Positions 40,421 to 50,236 are shown, numbered from the stretch's first letter. The stretch is 61,734 nt of DNA from JAVVTR01 sp036653535 (GCA_036653535.1 JAVVTR010000011.1:1-61734), one strand, 5' to 3'. The notes: generated by a model from the sequence alone, not told the origin. Program-made: numbers and translations.

Positions 40421-42760
40421 ATGAAAAAAATATTTATCCTTTGCCTTTTTTCTCTTTTCTCTTTTACTTATTCTCATGCGGTATTTCAAGAAGACAATTT
40501 AGATAAAACCATTATTATGCTCCATTCCGATTTGGAGTATTTCTCTAATTACTTAGATACCTATATGGATAGGCATAACGATCAGCGGGTGGAATACTGG
40601 AATAAGATGAATAATATTTTGTCGGATTGCCAAGAATACTCCATTGTACTTTATTCGCAAACGGAATATTATATTTTCGGGATGTCGCAAGCCCATCAAA
40701 GAGTAAGAAATATTTGCAGACAATTTGAATTAGAAAAATATCCTTTTGAAAACTGGAAGAGTAATTTCGAGGGGGAAATAGTCAGATATAAAAGATTACG
40801 GAATGTGTTAGAACAAATTCCGGATTCCCGTTTATCTATGGAAGGCAAGGCGGATAAGGCTCTATGTGTTGCCATTTGTGTGGAAGTAGAAAATAGGATG
40901 CTCCAATACTATCAGCAATTAAAAACCGATGCCACTCGATATAAGAGCATCAGTACCGATATGAAAGACATAGAGGCTTATAACCAAAGTCGCTTTGCAA
41001 AAATTAAAAATAGAATATTCCTTACGGGTGGGGAGTCGTATTTTTCCACCTTGTCGCATTTGGGTGACCGATGGAAAGAATTTACGGAATCTTCGTATGA
41101 AAGATTTTTTACGGGGCAAACGGCTTCTCGGGAATGGATGATAAAAAAGATACAACTATTTTCTGCCGATTTTCTCTTTCTTATTTTTTCTATTTTAATA
41201 GCCTATTTGTTTATGAATAGGTGGTGTCCCAAGAAATGGAGAACACCGGAAGTTTTGGCAAAAAAAACATTTTATATTGCCACTATTGCCGCTTTCCTTT
41301 TTACCTTTTTAATGATTTTTGATATTCTATTTTTACTTACCCGCTTTTATTTTATTATAGCCACCACTCTTTTTATAGAATGTACCCTTTTAATTTCTAT
41401 TATTCTTCTATCCATAACCTTAAGGCTGGATCCCAAACATATCAAAAACGGATTTTTACTTTATCTTCCTGTTTTATGCACCGGGACTATTTTGATATTT
41501 TATCGTATCATGTTGGTTTCTAATATTATGCTAAGTTTTACCTTGCCTATAATATTGGTTATTTCCGCTATAGCCCAGTTGTTTGTGCTGCTAAAATATG
41601 AAAAGGGTGCTTTGCGTTCCGATATGTTTTATGGTTGGTTATCTTTTGCTATAACAACGGCTTCGGTTTTACTTTCGTGGATAGGGTATAATTTTTTAGC
41701 CTTGCAATTAATGATGTTTTTAATGGTTTTCCTTACTGGAATACAAGCAGTGATTTGTCTTCGTCATTTATTAGGTTTAGATAAGGCGAATCACCTAAAA
41801 AAGGTGCATAATATAAAGAAAACATGGTTTAAAACCCTGATGAATATGTTGGTTTTTCCTACCCTTTGTTTAATAGTTTTTGTGGGCAGTATTCTTTGGG
41901 CAGCGCATGTTTTTAGTATGGCCCCGTGGGTAATGGAGCAAATGCGACTTTATTTTATTAATCTACCTAATGTAGCCATGGTTTCTTTTGAAAAAGTGAT
42001 ATGGTTAGTGATTATTGCTTTTGCTTTCAATTATTTGATTTACTTTGTGAAAGAAATTTTGCGTAGTGTCTTTGCAGATTCTTTTGATTCGGGAATTATT
42101 CCAGTATGTGTAACGGTGGGAACCATTGTTATTTGGGGTCTATATATTATTATCGTTATTTTTATGCTGAATATCAATAATAATGGCTTAATAGCAGCGG
42201 TAGGGGGTATGAGTATGGGGATAGGCTTTGCTTTAAAAGACACTATAGATAATCTGTTTTGTGGCTTTTCCTTGATGTTGGGTAGAGTAAGGCCTGGAGA
42301 TATGGTAGAGTGTGATGGAATTAGAGGGAGAATAACCAATATAGGGATGCGTTCCACTACTTTGGAAGCGGTAGATGGGTCTATAATTGCTTTTTTAAAC
42401 AATCAATTATTTACCAAAAATTTTAAAAATCTCACCAAAAACCACAACTATGAAACAGCACAAATAGCAGTGGGTATAGCTTATGGCGACGATGTAGATA
42501 AAGCAAGAGAAATTATTTTGCAATGTATTAAGGAAGTAGAGGGCTTGGCACCCAGTAGGGCCGCCTCGGTTATATTGAATCAGTTTGGTGCGAGTAGTGT
42601 AGATTTAATAGTTACAGTATGGGCACCGGTAGATGCAAAAGGAAAAGTTTTATCTGCTATTCGTGAAAAAATATATAAGTCCTTTGCTAAAGAAGGAATT
42701 TCTATACCATTTCCACAGCAAGATATATATGTTCATTCGATTCCTAAAGAGAAAGAATAA
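40421..42760 (+). CDS. Large MscS-family mechanosensitive ion channel
   Basis: About 779 residues: a signal peptide (MKKIFILCLFSLFSFTYSHA), a periplasmic helical domain of about 225 residues, and roughly eleven hydrophobic segments (from about residue 245). The C-terminal MscS core includes the Gly/Ala-rich pore helix (AAVGGMSMGIGFALKD), then the beta domain with RVRPGDMVE and GIRGRITNIGMRSTTLEAVDG. The architecture resembles MscK/YbiO-type channels that open on membrane tension and protect against hypo-osmotic shock. ATG 40412 adds three residues (MID) and is also possible; 40421 gives a standard signal peptide. The last gene before a convergent terminator. Confidence 0.88.
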   Translation: MKKIFILCLFSLFSFTYSHAVFQEDNLDKTIIMLHSDLEYFSNYLDTYMDRHNDQRVEYWNKMNNILSDCQEYSIVLYSQTEYYIFGMSQAHQRVRNICRQFELEKYPFENWKSNFEGEIVRYKRLRNVLEQIPDSRLSMEGKADKALCVAICVEVENRMLQYYQQLKTDATRYKSISTDMKDIEAYNQSRFAKIKNRIFLTGGESYFSTLSHLGDRWKEFTESSYERFFTGQTASREWMIKKIQLFSADFLFLIFSILIAYLFMNRWCPKKWRTPEVLAKKTFYIATIAAFLFTFLMIFDILFLLTRFYFIIATTLFIECTLLISIILLSITLRLDPKHIKNGFLLYLPVLCTGTILIFYRIMLVSNIMLSFTLPIILVISAIAQLFVLLKYEKGALRSDMFYGWLSFAITTASVLLSWIGYNFLALQLMMFLMVFLTGIQAVICLRHLLGLDKANHLKKVHNIKKTWFKTLMNMLVFPTLCLIVFVGSILWAAHVFSMAPWVMEQMRLYFINLPNVAMVSFEKVIWLVIIAFAFNYLIYFVKEILRSVFADSFDSGIIPVCVTVGTIVIWGLYIIIVIFMLNINNNGLIAAVGGMSMGIGFALKDTIDNLFCGFSLMLGRVRPGDMVECDGIRGRITNIGMRSTTLEAVDGSIIAFLNNQLFTKNFKNLTKNHNYETAQIAVGIAYGDDVDKAREIILQCIKEVEGLAPSRAASVILNQFGASSVDLIVTVWAPVDAKGKVLSAIREKIYKSFAKEGISIPFPQQDIYVHSIPKEKE

Positions 42761-42823
42761 GAAGTGCATGCATAGAGAAAAAAAAACTTGGCCTATGCTT
42801 ACGGCTTAACGAAATGGAGGAAT

Positions 42824-42869
42824 AAAAAATTCGCCCATTACATTGCACAATGTAATGGGCGAATTTTTT
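42824..42869. terminator. 21-bp bidirectional terminator between convergent genes
   Basis: Bases 42824-42844 pair perfectly with 42849-42869 around GCAC; core TTCGCCCATTACATT, ends in A and T runs. It serves both the MscS gene (plus) and the C10 protease gene (minus), whose stop codon is 15 bases away. Confidence 0.92.
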
Positions 42870-42884
42870 GTAAGGGCTAAAGTT

Positions 42885-45530
42885 TTATTTCGTTTCCATA
42901 GGAGCTAATACAGCTTTTAGAGTAATTACCTCTTGTTTGTGGCGTAAATGTATAAAATAAACACCACTGCTATAAGCAGATAAATCAAAGGTATAAATAC
43001 CAGAGCAAGGGAATTTTTGGGTTTTGATACGTAGGCCTTCTCTACTTATAATTTCCATTTCGTATTCTCTATCTATTTGCAAATAAAACAGACCATTGGA
43101 GGATGGATTTGGATAGATTTTACAGTAAATGTTTTTTTCTCTAATACCATTGGCCGTTCTTTTTATTTCAAAATTAGTGGTAGCTAAGTCAGATACTCCG
43201 TAGGGGTAAATAGCTTTTACTCCCGCTATATATTTTCCTGCTTTTAGAGGAGGAAAAAGGTAAGAGGTTCCTACTAAGGAATCTTTTATTAATGCGTTAT
43301 TTAAATAGATAGTATAAAAACTGGGATGAAATCCCTCTGTGGTAGAGAAAGAAAATAGGGCAGAAGAATCTTGTACTAAAACTTGTAGATGAATAGGAGC
43401 TGGTTTTGCAGGAGGATCCGGCGGTGTTACCGGTTTTATTTCTATGTTCTCTGTTACTAAAGAGGATTCCCCATCGGGATATATAGCGGTAAGTCCTATA
43501 CAATGTTTCCCTACGGGAAGCTTAGTAAATACATAGGAAAATACATTAGCTTCTACTTCTTTTATCTTTTTGTTATTTAAATAGATAGCAAAACCACTGC
43601 AAATAGGGGCGTTGGCTTCGCTTGCTGCTGTTATTTTCCAAGTCATTTTTACTTGGTTGCTATCTATGGAAGTACTTACTATGGTAGGGGAAATTCTGTG
43701 TTTAGGTAGTAATGATATAGTAAAGGATGTGTCACCAGCAATAGATACCGTATCTATCTCCGTTTTATAGGAAGGAAAACTTACTTGTAGAACATATATT
43801 CCGGCTTTTACGGAATCCAAAAGCACGGGATGGTTGGTGTCTGTTACAGAAGAGGAATATTGTTGATCGGTATTGCTTAAAAGTACGTTCGCATTGGCTA
43901 GGCTCGTTCCATCGGTCTTTACCTGGATTTTTACCTTAGAGAAAGGAGCACTTAGATAGTAAGAATTAGAATCTACAAAAATAGGAATATAGTTACGATA
44001 AGGAAGGTTAGTTTTCATAGGAATCCAGTCTTTTCCTTCGTTGGCTTTATATACGACGTAAGCATTGTAAAACCCGGGGGAAATAGAATGAACATTACAA
44101 AAATTTAGGCTATACTTATCATATCCATAATAAGGATCTAATGCTGTTATAGGGATGGAGTCGGAAATTAAATGGAGAAATTTCCCATTTTCATATAGGG
44201 CTAAGGCAATAGGTCCGTTAAAAATTTGTGGGGAATAGTTGGAAAAAGTAAATTTAGTACTAAAGTTGCTGGTTAAATTATACCTTCCCATAGAATAGAG
44301 GAGATCATTTTCCATGCGTAGTAAGCTGGGGGCTACGCTTGCTGTTTGGGCCGGATAAAAATGATGAAAAATTCCTTGGTTTCGATTGAAACCACCGCTG
44401 CCGCCGCCAGTACCTAAGCTGGGGGGATCTAAGTGATCTAATACAAAATATCCATTTGAGGATCCACCCCATCCCCAATTAAAATGAAAAAAACCGGCAT
44501 CATCGTAACCGTCACATACAAAAGCATGAGCACCAAGATCTCCTGCGCCGGAATAATACAAGGGATGCTGATTATCTAAATTATCTTTGATCAAGGCAGT
44601 CCACTCCTCTATGTTATAAAAGTCTCTTGTTAAAAACAGGCTTGCCACATCGTAGTTTAAAAAACGGATCATTCCATATAAAGCATCTAAGTCATAAGCC
44701 CCACTGGCGTCTTGGTCGTAATCCATTTTGGAGGCGTAACCAATATCTCTCATTAAAGTTGCTATAGCTGTGCTTTGGGTGGGAGTATAGTTCGACTGTG
44801 ACTGGTAATCGGTAAGCATGTTAGCCCAGTCGTAGGTGTGTTCTGAAAAATTGGTAGTTAATTTTAATTTTAAGGTTTCGGTAATATAAGTAATGCTTTC
44901 TTTTCCTTGGCTTGGGTACTGATAAAATTTTGCAATTTGAGCTAAGGCAGTGGCTACACATCCAGTAGGATAATGATCTCCTCCCTTATCGGAGGGGCAA
45001 AGTAAATGATAGGGATGCATCTGATCGTATTGTATGGTTTTTAACAACGGATTTACTACTATCGAAGATTTTGTTTTTGGGAAAGCATTTATTTTAGAAA
45101 TAGCAGAATCGTTATTAGACAATTTTTTGGTCTGTGCTTGTTGTACCCACATTGTATATTGGTTTAACCAATATTTAAGATTATTAGGCATGTTCTCTAC
45201 AGAAAAACGACCGGATCCAGAATAAGCCAAAACGGGATTTATGGCATCGTCTCCTGCAATAATAACAAAGCCTTGATTTTGACCAACATTAAAAATGTAA
45301 TAATCTGTAACGGCTTTTTTCTGAGAAGCAGTGTTGGGATAAATACAAGTAAAACTCAGGAATTCGCTGTTTGTTTTTGTTGAATTTGTTGAGAATTGCA
45401 AATTATAAAACTTTTGAGCATACTCTACGGCTTTAGAGAAAGGAATAGATTCTGCACGACTAAATTCCATTGCAAATAAAATAAATAAAAACAAAAAGTT
45501 TTTTAAAAGAAATAATATTTTAGTTTTCAT
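42885..45530 (-). CDS. C10 (streptopain-like) cysteine peptidase, T9SS cargo
   Basis: An 881-residue secreted protease. It has a signal peptide (1-26, SRAES) and a propeptide of the Spi/PrtT inhibitory type (about 27-160, with FVIIAGDDAINPVLAYS). The C10 catalytic domain has Cys191 in YPTGCVATALAQI, His335 in LGAHAFVCDGYD, and the FNWGWGGSSNGYF loop (Asn351, Trp). After a Gly/Ser-rich spacer come Ig-like modules, a Pro-rich linker near PDPPAKPAP, two fibronectin-III-like repeats (SGFAIYLNNKKIKE and SFYTIYLNNALIKD) and a sorting domain (YPNPSSNG). Relatives are PrtT of P. gingivalis, interpain A and streptopain. It probably degrades host proteins at the cell surface. It is monocistronic on the minus strand. 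Confidence 0.92.
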   Translation of the reverse strand: MKTKILFLLKNFLFLFILFAMEFSRAESIPFSKAVEYAQKFYNLQFSTNSTKTNSEFLSFTCIYPNTASQKKAVTDYYIFNVGQNQGFVIIAGDDAINPVLAYSGSGRFSVENMPNNLKYWLNQYTMWVQQAQTKKLSNNDSAISKINAFPKTKSSIVVNPLLKTIQYDQMHPYHLLCPSDKGGDHYPTGCVATALAQIAKFYQYPSQGKESITYITETLKLKLTTNFSEHTYDWANMLTDYQSQSNYTPTQSTAIATLMRDIGYASKMDYDQDASGAYDLDALYGMIRFLNYDVASLFLTRDFYNIEEWTALIKDNLDNQHPLYYSGAGDLGAHAFVCDGYDDAGFFHFNWGWGGSSNGYFVLDHLDPPSLGTGGGSGGFNRNQGIFHHFYPAQTASVAPSLLRMENDLLYSMGRYNLTSNFSTKFTFSNYSPQIFNGPIALALYENGKFLHLISDSIPITALDPYYGYDKYSLNFCNVHSISPGFYNAYVVYKANEGKDWIPMKTNLPYRNYIPIFVDSNSYYLSAPFSKVKIQVKTDGTSLANANVLLSNTDQQYSSSVTDTNHPVLLDSVKAGIYVLQVSFPSYKTEIDTVSIAGDTSFTISLLPKHRISPTIVSTSIDSNQVKMTWKITAASEANAPICSGFAIYLNNKKIKEVEANVFSYVFTKLPVGKHCIGLTAIYPDGESSLVTENIEIKPVTPPDPPAKPAPIHLQVLVQDSSALFSFSTTEGFHPSFYTIYLNNALIKDSLVGTSYLFPPLKAGKYIAGVKAIYPYGVSDLATTNFEIKRTANGIREKNIYCKIYPNPSSNGLFYLQIDREYEMEIISREGLRIKTQKFPCSGIYTFDLSAYSSGVYFIHLRHKQEVITLKAVLAPMETK

Positions 45531-45663
45531 AAGTAAATAAAATAAATTAAATAATAATAAAGGCTTACAGAACGATTGTGTTTGGTTATTGAACTCCTGT
45601 TTGTTTCCTAATATTTGTTTTTACAAAAATACAAAAAAATGTCATACTAATTGAAAAAATCCG

Positions 45664-45671
45664 TAAATTTG
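45664..45671 (+). promoter_or_regulatory. -7 promoter box TAAATTTG upstream of tdh
   Basis: TAnnTTTG match followed by GC, as in the strongest promoters here; it gives a leader of about 145 bases for tdh. A second candidate is TACTTTTG at 45759-45766. The divergent C10 gene probably uses a -7-like box at 45623-45630 on the minus strand. Confidence 0.45.
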
Positions 45672-45821
45672 CAAGCTTTTCAAAAGGTCCATAGAAGACC
45701 TAATAGATAGATTGTAGAGAACTCTTAGGGGGGTCATACAGAATTATTTGTTTGGCAATACTTTTGAATTAAGAAGTATTTAGTCAAATAATCTTTGAAG
45801 AAAACAAAATATATTCCAATC

Positions 45822-46787
45822 ATGATAAAGAGAATTTTATTGACAGGTTCTTTTGGACAGATAGGTTCTGAATTAACCTGTGCTTTGCGCAAAATTTATG
45901 GAGGCGAAAATGTAATTGCCACCGATCTTTCCACTAAAGTTAGTGAAAAAATTAAAAATGGTGGACCCTACGAACAGTTAGATGTTTTAGATGGGAAAAA
46001 ATTAGCGGAATTAATAGATAAATATCAAATTGATGGTATTTTCCATTTGGCAGCCATCCTTTCGGCAGTAGGAGAAAAACGTCCGGAATTAGCGTGGAAC
46101 ATTAATATGCAAGGAACTATTAACGTGTATAATGTGGCCAAAGAAAAGGGAATAAAACGTATTTTTGCACCCAGTTCTATGGCTGCTTTTGGTCCTACGA
46201 CTCCCTTCGACCAAACGCCTCAAGATACGGTTCTTCAGCCTACTACTATGTATGGAATAACCAAAGTGGCATGCGAGCTTTTGGGTAAATATTATATAGA
46301 TAAATATGGGATGGATATTCGTGGAGTGCGTTATCCGGGTGTTATATCCAATGAAACCTTGCCTGGTGGGGGAACTACCGATTATGCAGTTCAAATATAT
46401 TACGATGCTATAACTCAAGGTAAATACGAGTGTTTTTTGTCGGAAAACTCCATGTTGCCTATGATGTATATGCCCGACTGTCTTAAGGCTACTTTAGACT
46501 TGTTTCAAGCCGATAAACAATGTTTAAAACACAATACCGACTTTAATATAGCCGCTTTTAGTGTGACCCCAAAACAGGTATATGAATCTATCAAAAAGTA
46601 CTTGCCTAATTTTACCATTGAATATAAGCCCGATTTCCGACAAGCTATTGCCGACTCCTGGCCCAATTCCATAGATGATAGTTGCGCTCGTGCCGAATGG
46701 GGATGGAAACCGGCTTTTGACTTAGATGCCATGACCCAAGATATGCTTAAGGTAATAGGCGAAAAGCATCAAAAAGGATTATTATAG
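45822..46787 (+). CDS. tdh: L-threonine 3-dehydrogenase (SDR/epimerase type)
   Basis: A 321-residue short-chain dehydrogenase oxidising threonine to 2-amino-3-ketobutyrate with NAD. Rossmann motif LLTGSFGQIGSEL at the N-terminus; catalytic Ser in APSSMAAFGP and YxxxK in MYGITKVACE. Diagnostic for this threonine dehydrogenase type are RYPGVISNETLPGGGTTDY, YDAITQGKYECFL and the C-terminal SWPNSIDDSCARAEWGWK. An in-frame TTG at 45795 would add nine residues; ATG 45822 directly precedes the Rossmann strand. Its product is the substrate of Kbl encoded at 16356-17546. It forms an operon with mnmA (3-base gap). Confidence 0.93.
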   Translation: MIKRILLTGSFGQIGSELTCALRKIYGGENVIATDLSTKVSEKIKNGGPYEQLDVLDGKKLAELIDKYQIDGIFHLAAILSAVGEKRPELAWNINMQGTINVYNVAKEKGIKRIFAPSSMAAFGPTTPFDQTPQDTVLQPTTMYGITKVACELLGKYYIDKYGMDIRGVRYPGVISNETLPGGGTTDYAVQIYYDAITQGKYECFLSENSMLPMMYMPDCLKATLDLFQADKQCLKHNTDFNIAAFSVTPKQVYESIKKYLPNFTIEYKPDFRQAIADSWPNSIDDSCARAEWGWKPAFDLDAMTQDMLKVIGEKHQKGLL

Positions 46788-46790
46788 AAA

Positions 46791-47909
46791 GTGAATATAG
46801 CAGCCCTTGTTTCAGGAGGAGTAGACTCTTCGGTGGTGGTTCACCGTCTTAAAGAGCAGGGATACGACCCTGTTATTTTCTATATTCGTATCGGAATGGA
46901 AAATGAACAGGGTTTTGTAGATTGTCCCTCGGAAGAAGACATAGAAATTACCACTTACATAGCACGTAAATACGGTTGCAAATTTGAAATTGTTTCCTTG
47001 CATCAGGAATATTGGGAAAATGTGGTGCAATATACCATAGACACGGTAAAACGTGGGCTCACCCCAAACCCGGATATGATGTGCAATAAGTTAATTAAAT
47101 TTGGGGCATTTGAACAAAAATACGGGAAAGACTTCGATAAAATTGCCACGGGGCATTATGCTACTACTACCGAATATCATAGTAAAACTTTTTTAAGTAC
47201 GGCTAAAGATTCGTTCAAGGATCAAACTTATTTCCTCGGTCAAATTAATTACATGCAGGTTTCTAAATTAATGTTTCCTATAGGTGATTTATACAAGAAA
47301 GAAGTTAGGGAAATAGCGGCACAGGCGAAACTTCCCAGTGCTACTCGTAAAGATAGTCAAGGAATTTGTTTTTTGGGAAAAATAAATTACAACGATTTTA
47401 TCCGGCGTTACTTAGGAGAAAAAAAAGGCCCTATTATAGAATTGGAAACCGGTCGAAAATTGGGCGAACACCAAGGATTTTGGTTTCATACTATAGGTCA
47501 ACGTAAGGGTTTAGGTCTTAGTGGTGGCCCTTGGTATGTGGTGGGAAAAAACGTAGAAGAAAACATTATTTACGCTTCTCGTGGCTATGATACTGAGGCT
47601 CAATACGGGAAGACAATAAAAATGAGAGGTTTCCGTTATATTACAGAAGATTTATTGGGCGATTTACGTTCCCAATCGGCTAATATCTTTTTTAAAATTC
47701 GACATACTCCCGATTTTACTGCCGGTAAAATTCGCTTTGAACCTTTTTCTGTAAAAACGGAAAAACCGTCGATCTCTTCCTTAGAAAAGGAAGATGGAAT
47801 TTGGATTATAGAATCGGAAGAACCTTTGCAGGGTATAGCTTCTGGTCAATTTGGTGTGGTTTATGATTCCAATCGAAAATTATGTTTGGGCAGTGGTATT
47901 ATTTCTTAA
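46791..47909 (+). CDS. mnmA: tRNA-specific 2-thiouridylase MnmA
   Basis: A 372-residue enzyme thiolating U34 of tRNAs for Lys, Glu and Gln. The PP-loop SGGVDSS is at residues 8-14. The two catalytic cysteines are Cys98 (PDMMCNKLIKFG) and Cys193 (SQGICFLG), and the central domain carries HTIGQRKGLGL. The start is GTG at 46791, 3 bases after the tdh stop; it gives the expected N-terminus (NIAALVSGGVD), so translation is probably coupled to tdh. The length is normal. Pairing with tdh has no obvious functional reason. Confidence 0.93.
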   Translation: MNIAALVSGGVDSSVVVHRLKEQGYDPVIFYIRIGMENEQGFVDCPSEEDIEITTYIARKYGCKFEIVSLHQEYWENVVQYTIDTVKRGLTPNPDMMCNKLIKFGAFEQKYGKDFDKIATGHYATTTEYHSKTFLSTAKDSFKDQTYFLGQINYMQVSKLMFPIGDLYKKEVREIAAQAKLPSATRKDSQGICFLGKINYNDFIRRYLGEKKGPIIELETGRKLGEHQGFWFHTIGQRKGLGLSGGPWYVVGKNVEENIIYASRGYDTEAQYGKTIKMRGFRYITEDLLGDLRSQSANIFFKIRHTPDFTAGKIRFEPFSVKTEKPSISSLEKEDGIWIIESEEPLQGIASGQFGVVYDSNRKLCLGSGIIS

Positions 47910-48150
47910 TAATAGGGATATTATTTTCTTCATATTCTAAAGTATTGGTAATTTCTCGCTACAGCTATGCGATAAGAGAGAGTATTAATGATAAAATGGC
48001 TTAGTGTTTTTTATTATCATATTACCCTAAGCATACCATTTCCTGCTTAATGAAAAAACGAATGGTAATTAGTAAATAGGCCATTCATTAAAGCATGGGA
48101 TAAACCGTTTTAAAATTCCCTACGGGAGTAAAATATAAAAGTATTTTTGT

Positions 48151-48897
48151 ATGAAAAAAATAGTGGTCTTTACAGGTGCAGGGGTCAGTGCCGATAGTGG
48201 TATTGCCACTTTCCGTGATTCCGATGGATTATGGGCCAACCATAAAATAGAAGAAGTTTGTACGGAAGAAGCTTTAGGATGGAATAGGGATGGAGTGATA
48301 GACTTCTACAATATGCGCCGAAAAGAATTGTTAGAAAAAGAACCGAATCCGGCCCATTGGGCTATAGCCGAGTTAGAAGCAAAGTATGAAGTAGAAGTTA
48401 TTACTCAAAACATAGACGATCTACATGAAAGAGCTGGCAGTAGCCATATAACCCATCTCCATGGAGAGTTAAAAAAGCTAAGAAGTATCCAAGATCCGCA
48501 AAGGATTTATTCTATAGAAAATTGGGATAGCGCAGTAGAAAGTCTGCATAAAGGGCAAAAAAATATAGACGACCTTACTTCCGTATGGAAGCAAGAAGTT
48601 GATACTAAAGACCCGTATGGCGATTTACTTCGTCCATATGTAGTCTTCTTTGGAGAATCGGTGCCTATGTTTGATATTGCTACACACATTGCCTCTACTG
48701 CCGATATTTTTATAGTAGTGGGTACCTCTCTTGCTGTTTATCCCGCTGCCGCTCTTATTTATCAAATTCGTCCAGAAATACCAGTTTATTTGGTGGATCC
48801 TAAAGAACCCACGCTTTCTGCCGTAAAAAACAAGGTAAAATTCATTCCCTTGCGTGCTGCCGAAGGAATGCCCAAACTTGTGTCAGAATTGCTATAA
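48151..48897 (+). CDS. cobB: Sir2-family NAD-dependent protein deacylase lacking the zinc cysteines
   Basis: A 248-residue sirtuin. NAD-binding motifs are FTGAGVSADSGIATFRD at the N-terminus, TQNIDDLHERAG (85-96) and VGTSLAVYPAAAL. The catalytic base is His104 in THLHGEL. The small zinc-binding module that follows this His in most sirtuins normally has four Cys; here the segment (about 107-165) has none, and the only Cys in the protein is Cys37. The structural fold can exist without zinc in some bacterial sirtuins. Activity on acyl-lysine is expected but unproven. It stands alone, with a 241-base gap upstream in which I see nothing decisive. Confidence 0.87.
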   Translation: MKKIVVFTGAGVSADSGIATFRDSDGLWANHKIEEVCTEEALGWNRDGVIDFYNMRRKELLEKEPNPAHWAIAELEAKYEVEVITQNIDDLHERAGSSHITHLHGELKKLRSIQDPQRIYSIENWDSAVESLHKGQKNIDDLTSVWKQEVDTKDPYGDLLRPYVVFFGESVPMFDIATHIASTADIFIVVGTSLAVYPAAALIYQIRPEIPVYLVDPKEPTLSAVKNKVKFIPLRAAEGMPKLVSELL

Positions 48898-48976
48898 ATC
48901 TTTGGAAATACTTAGAGAATCTAAGCGCCCATTGGAAGGAATCGCATTTCTATTGTCTATCTATACTTAGAAATGT

Positions 48977-49010
48977 TTCTATCCATCCGAAATTTTTTGG
49001 ATGGATAGAA
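48977..49010. terminator. Hairpin between the convergent sirtuin and dehydrogenase genes
   Basis: TCTATCCATCC (48978-48988) pairs with GGATGGATAGA (48999-49009). The T run lies in the loop and not after the stem, so termination efficiency is uncertain. It sits between two convergent genes. Confidence 0.55.
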
Positions 49011-49048
49011 GAGAAGAAAGTGGAATTTTGAAAATGCCGAAAGCGTTT

Positions 49049-49984
49049 TTAATTTACCACATTGCTTGGATTTCCAGTAAAGAAATGAAGAATATTAGAA
49101 AGAGCTTCCCCTCCCGTTGCTTCTCTCGCCTCTACGGTTCCGTTTCCTACATGAGGAGTAAGTACTACATTAGACAGCCCATATAGTTTACTATATACCG
49201 AAGGTTCGTTTTCGAAAACATCTAAACCCGCTCCGGCAATTTCTCCTGTTTCCAATGCTATAGCCAATGCTTTTTCATCCACCACTAAACCACGGGCAGT
49301 ATTGATCAGAATGGCATTAGATTTCATAAGTCCAAATTCTCGTTTACTAATTAAATGAGTAGTGTCTTGGGTAAGAGGAACATGTATGGATATAAAATCC
49401 GAATGTTTTAGTAAAGTATCTAAATCTACCTTTTTGTATCCAGGAACTTCACTTTCTTTGGTAGTGTAAATAATTTTCATGCCAAAAGCCTCCGCTTTTT
49501 TTGCCAAATTTTTACCTATGCGGCCCATGCCAATGATACCAAGAGTTTTGTTTTCCAGTGTGTGTCCAAGATTTCGCATGGTTCCCCACAAAGACTCTTT
49601 TTGCAAACGAATTTTAATATTTAATTCTCCAATTCGTCGGGCACAGCATAGCATTAAAGCCATAGCATGTTCGGCAGTAGGATTAGCCACAGAGGCAGGC
49701 GTATTACAAACACTTATATTTTTAGAACGTGCATATGCAATATCTATATTGTTGAAACCCACTCCGAAATTGCTAATTATTTTGAGTTTTTTCCCGGCAT
49801 CTATCATCTCTTGATCGACTGTTTTACTGAAGATAGATAAAAGAACATCATATTCTGGAAGTAGAGCTATAATTTCTTCTTTTTCAAAACACTCTTTCCC
49901 CTCTTGGGGAAAAGTAATAAGCCAATCATTAGGTAAATTGGTAAACGGAGCTTTGGGAATGTTATAAACAACTAATATTTTCAT
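49049..49984 (-). CDS. D-isomer-specific 2-hydroxyacid dehydrogenase
   Basis: A 311-residue NAD(P)-dependent oxidoreductase interconverting a 2-oxoacid and a D-2-hydroxyacid. The Rossmann motif GMGRIG is at 152-157, catalytic Arg231 in NTARG, Glu in DVFENEP (near 258-260) and His278 in TPHVG. It resembles glyoxylate/hydroxypyruvate reductases and D-lactate-type enzymes (SNFGVGFNNIDIAYA). The substrate is not determined. A minus-strand -7-like TATATTTG lies at 50158-50165, about 175 bases upstream. It is divergent from lepA. Confidence 0.85.
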   Translation of the reverse strand: MKILVVYNIPKAPFTNLPNDWLITFPQEGKECFEKEEIIALLPEYDVLLSIFSKTVDQEMIDAGKKLKIISNFGVGFNNIDIAYARSKNISVCNTPASVANPTAEHAMALMLCCARRIGELNIKIRLQKESLWGTMRNLGHTLENKTLGIIGMGRIGKNLAKKAEAFGMKIIYTTKESEVPGYKKVDLDTLLKHSDFISIHVPLTQDTTHLISKREFGLMKSNAILINTARGLVVDEKALAIALETGEIAGAGLDVFENEPSVYSKLYGLSNVVLTPHVGNGTVEAREATGGEALSNILHFFTGNPSNVVN

Positions 49985-50236
49985 ATATAAATAATTTTAA
50001 TAAATTTAGGTACTATAGAAGCGATTGCGTTATGCAGTAGTGGAGCAAAAACGTAACTTTGAACTCCTATTCGTTTTATAATAATAAAATTTAGTATTAC
50101 AGTTTTAATTAAAATGTATGGCAAGGGTATCATTCTAAGTCATTATCATACATTTCACAAATATAATATAAATTTAAACAGATATAGTAGTTAAAAGAAT
50201 TATTTTCTGTATGAATAAATAGTTCGGGAATTTCCG

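Noticed and set aside
48142..48149. TATTTTTG directly before the sirtuin ATG, as a promoter for that gene
   Set aside because: Only one base separates it from the ATG, so transcription would start inside the gene after its only plausible start codon. It is probably a chance match in AT-rich DNA.
49001..49186. 61-codon plus-strand frame after the sirtuin gene
   Set aside because: Most of it is antisense to the 2-hydroxyacid dehydrogenase gene and its start lies at the convergent hairpin.
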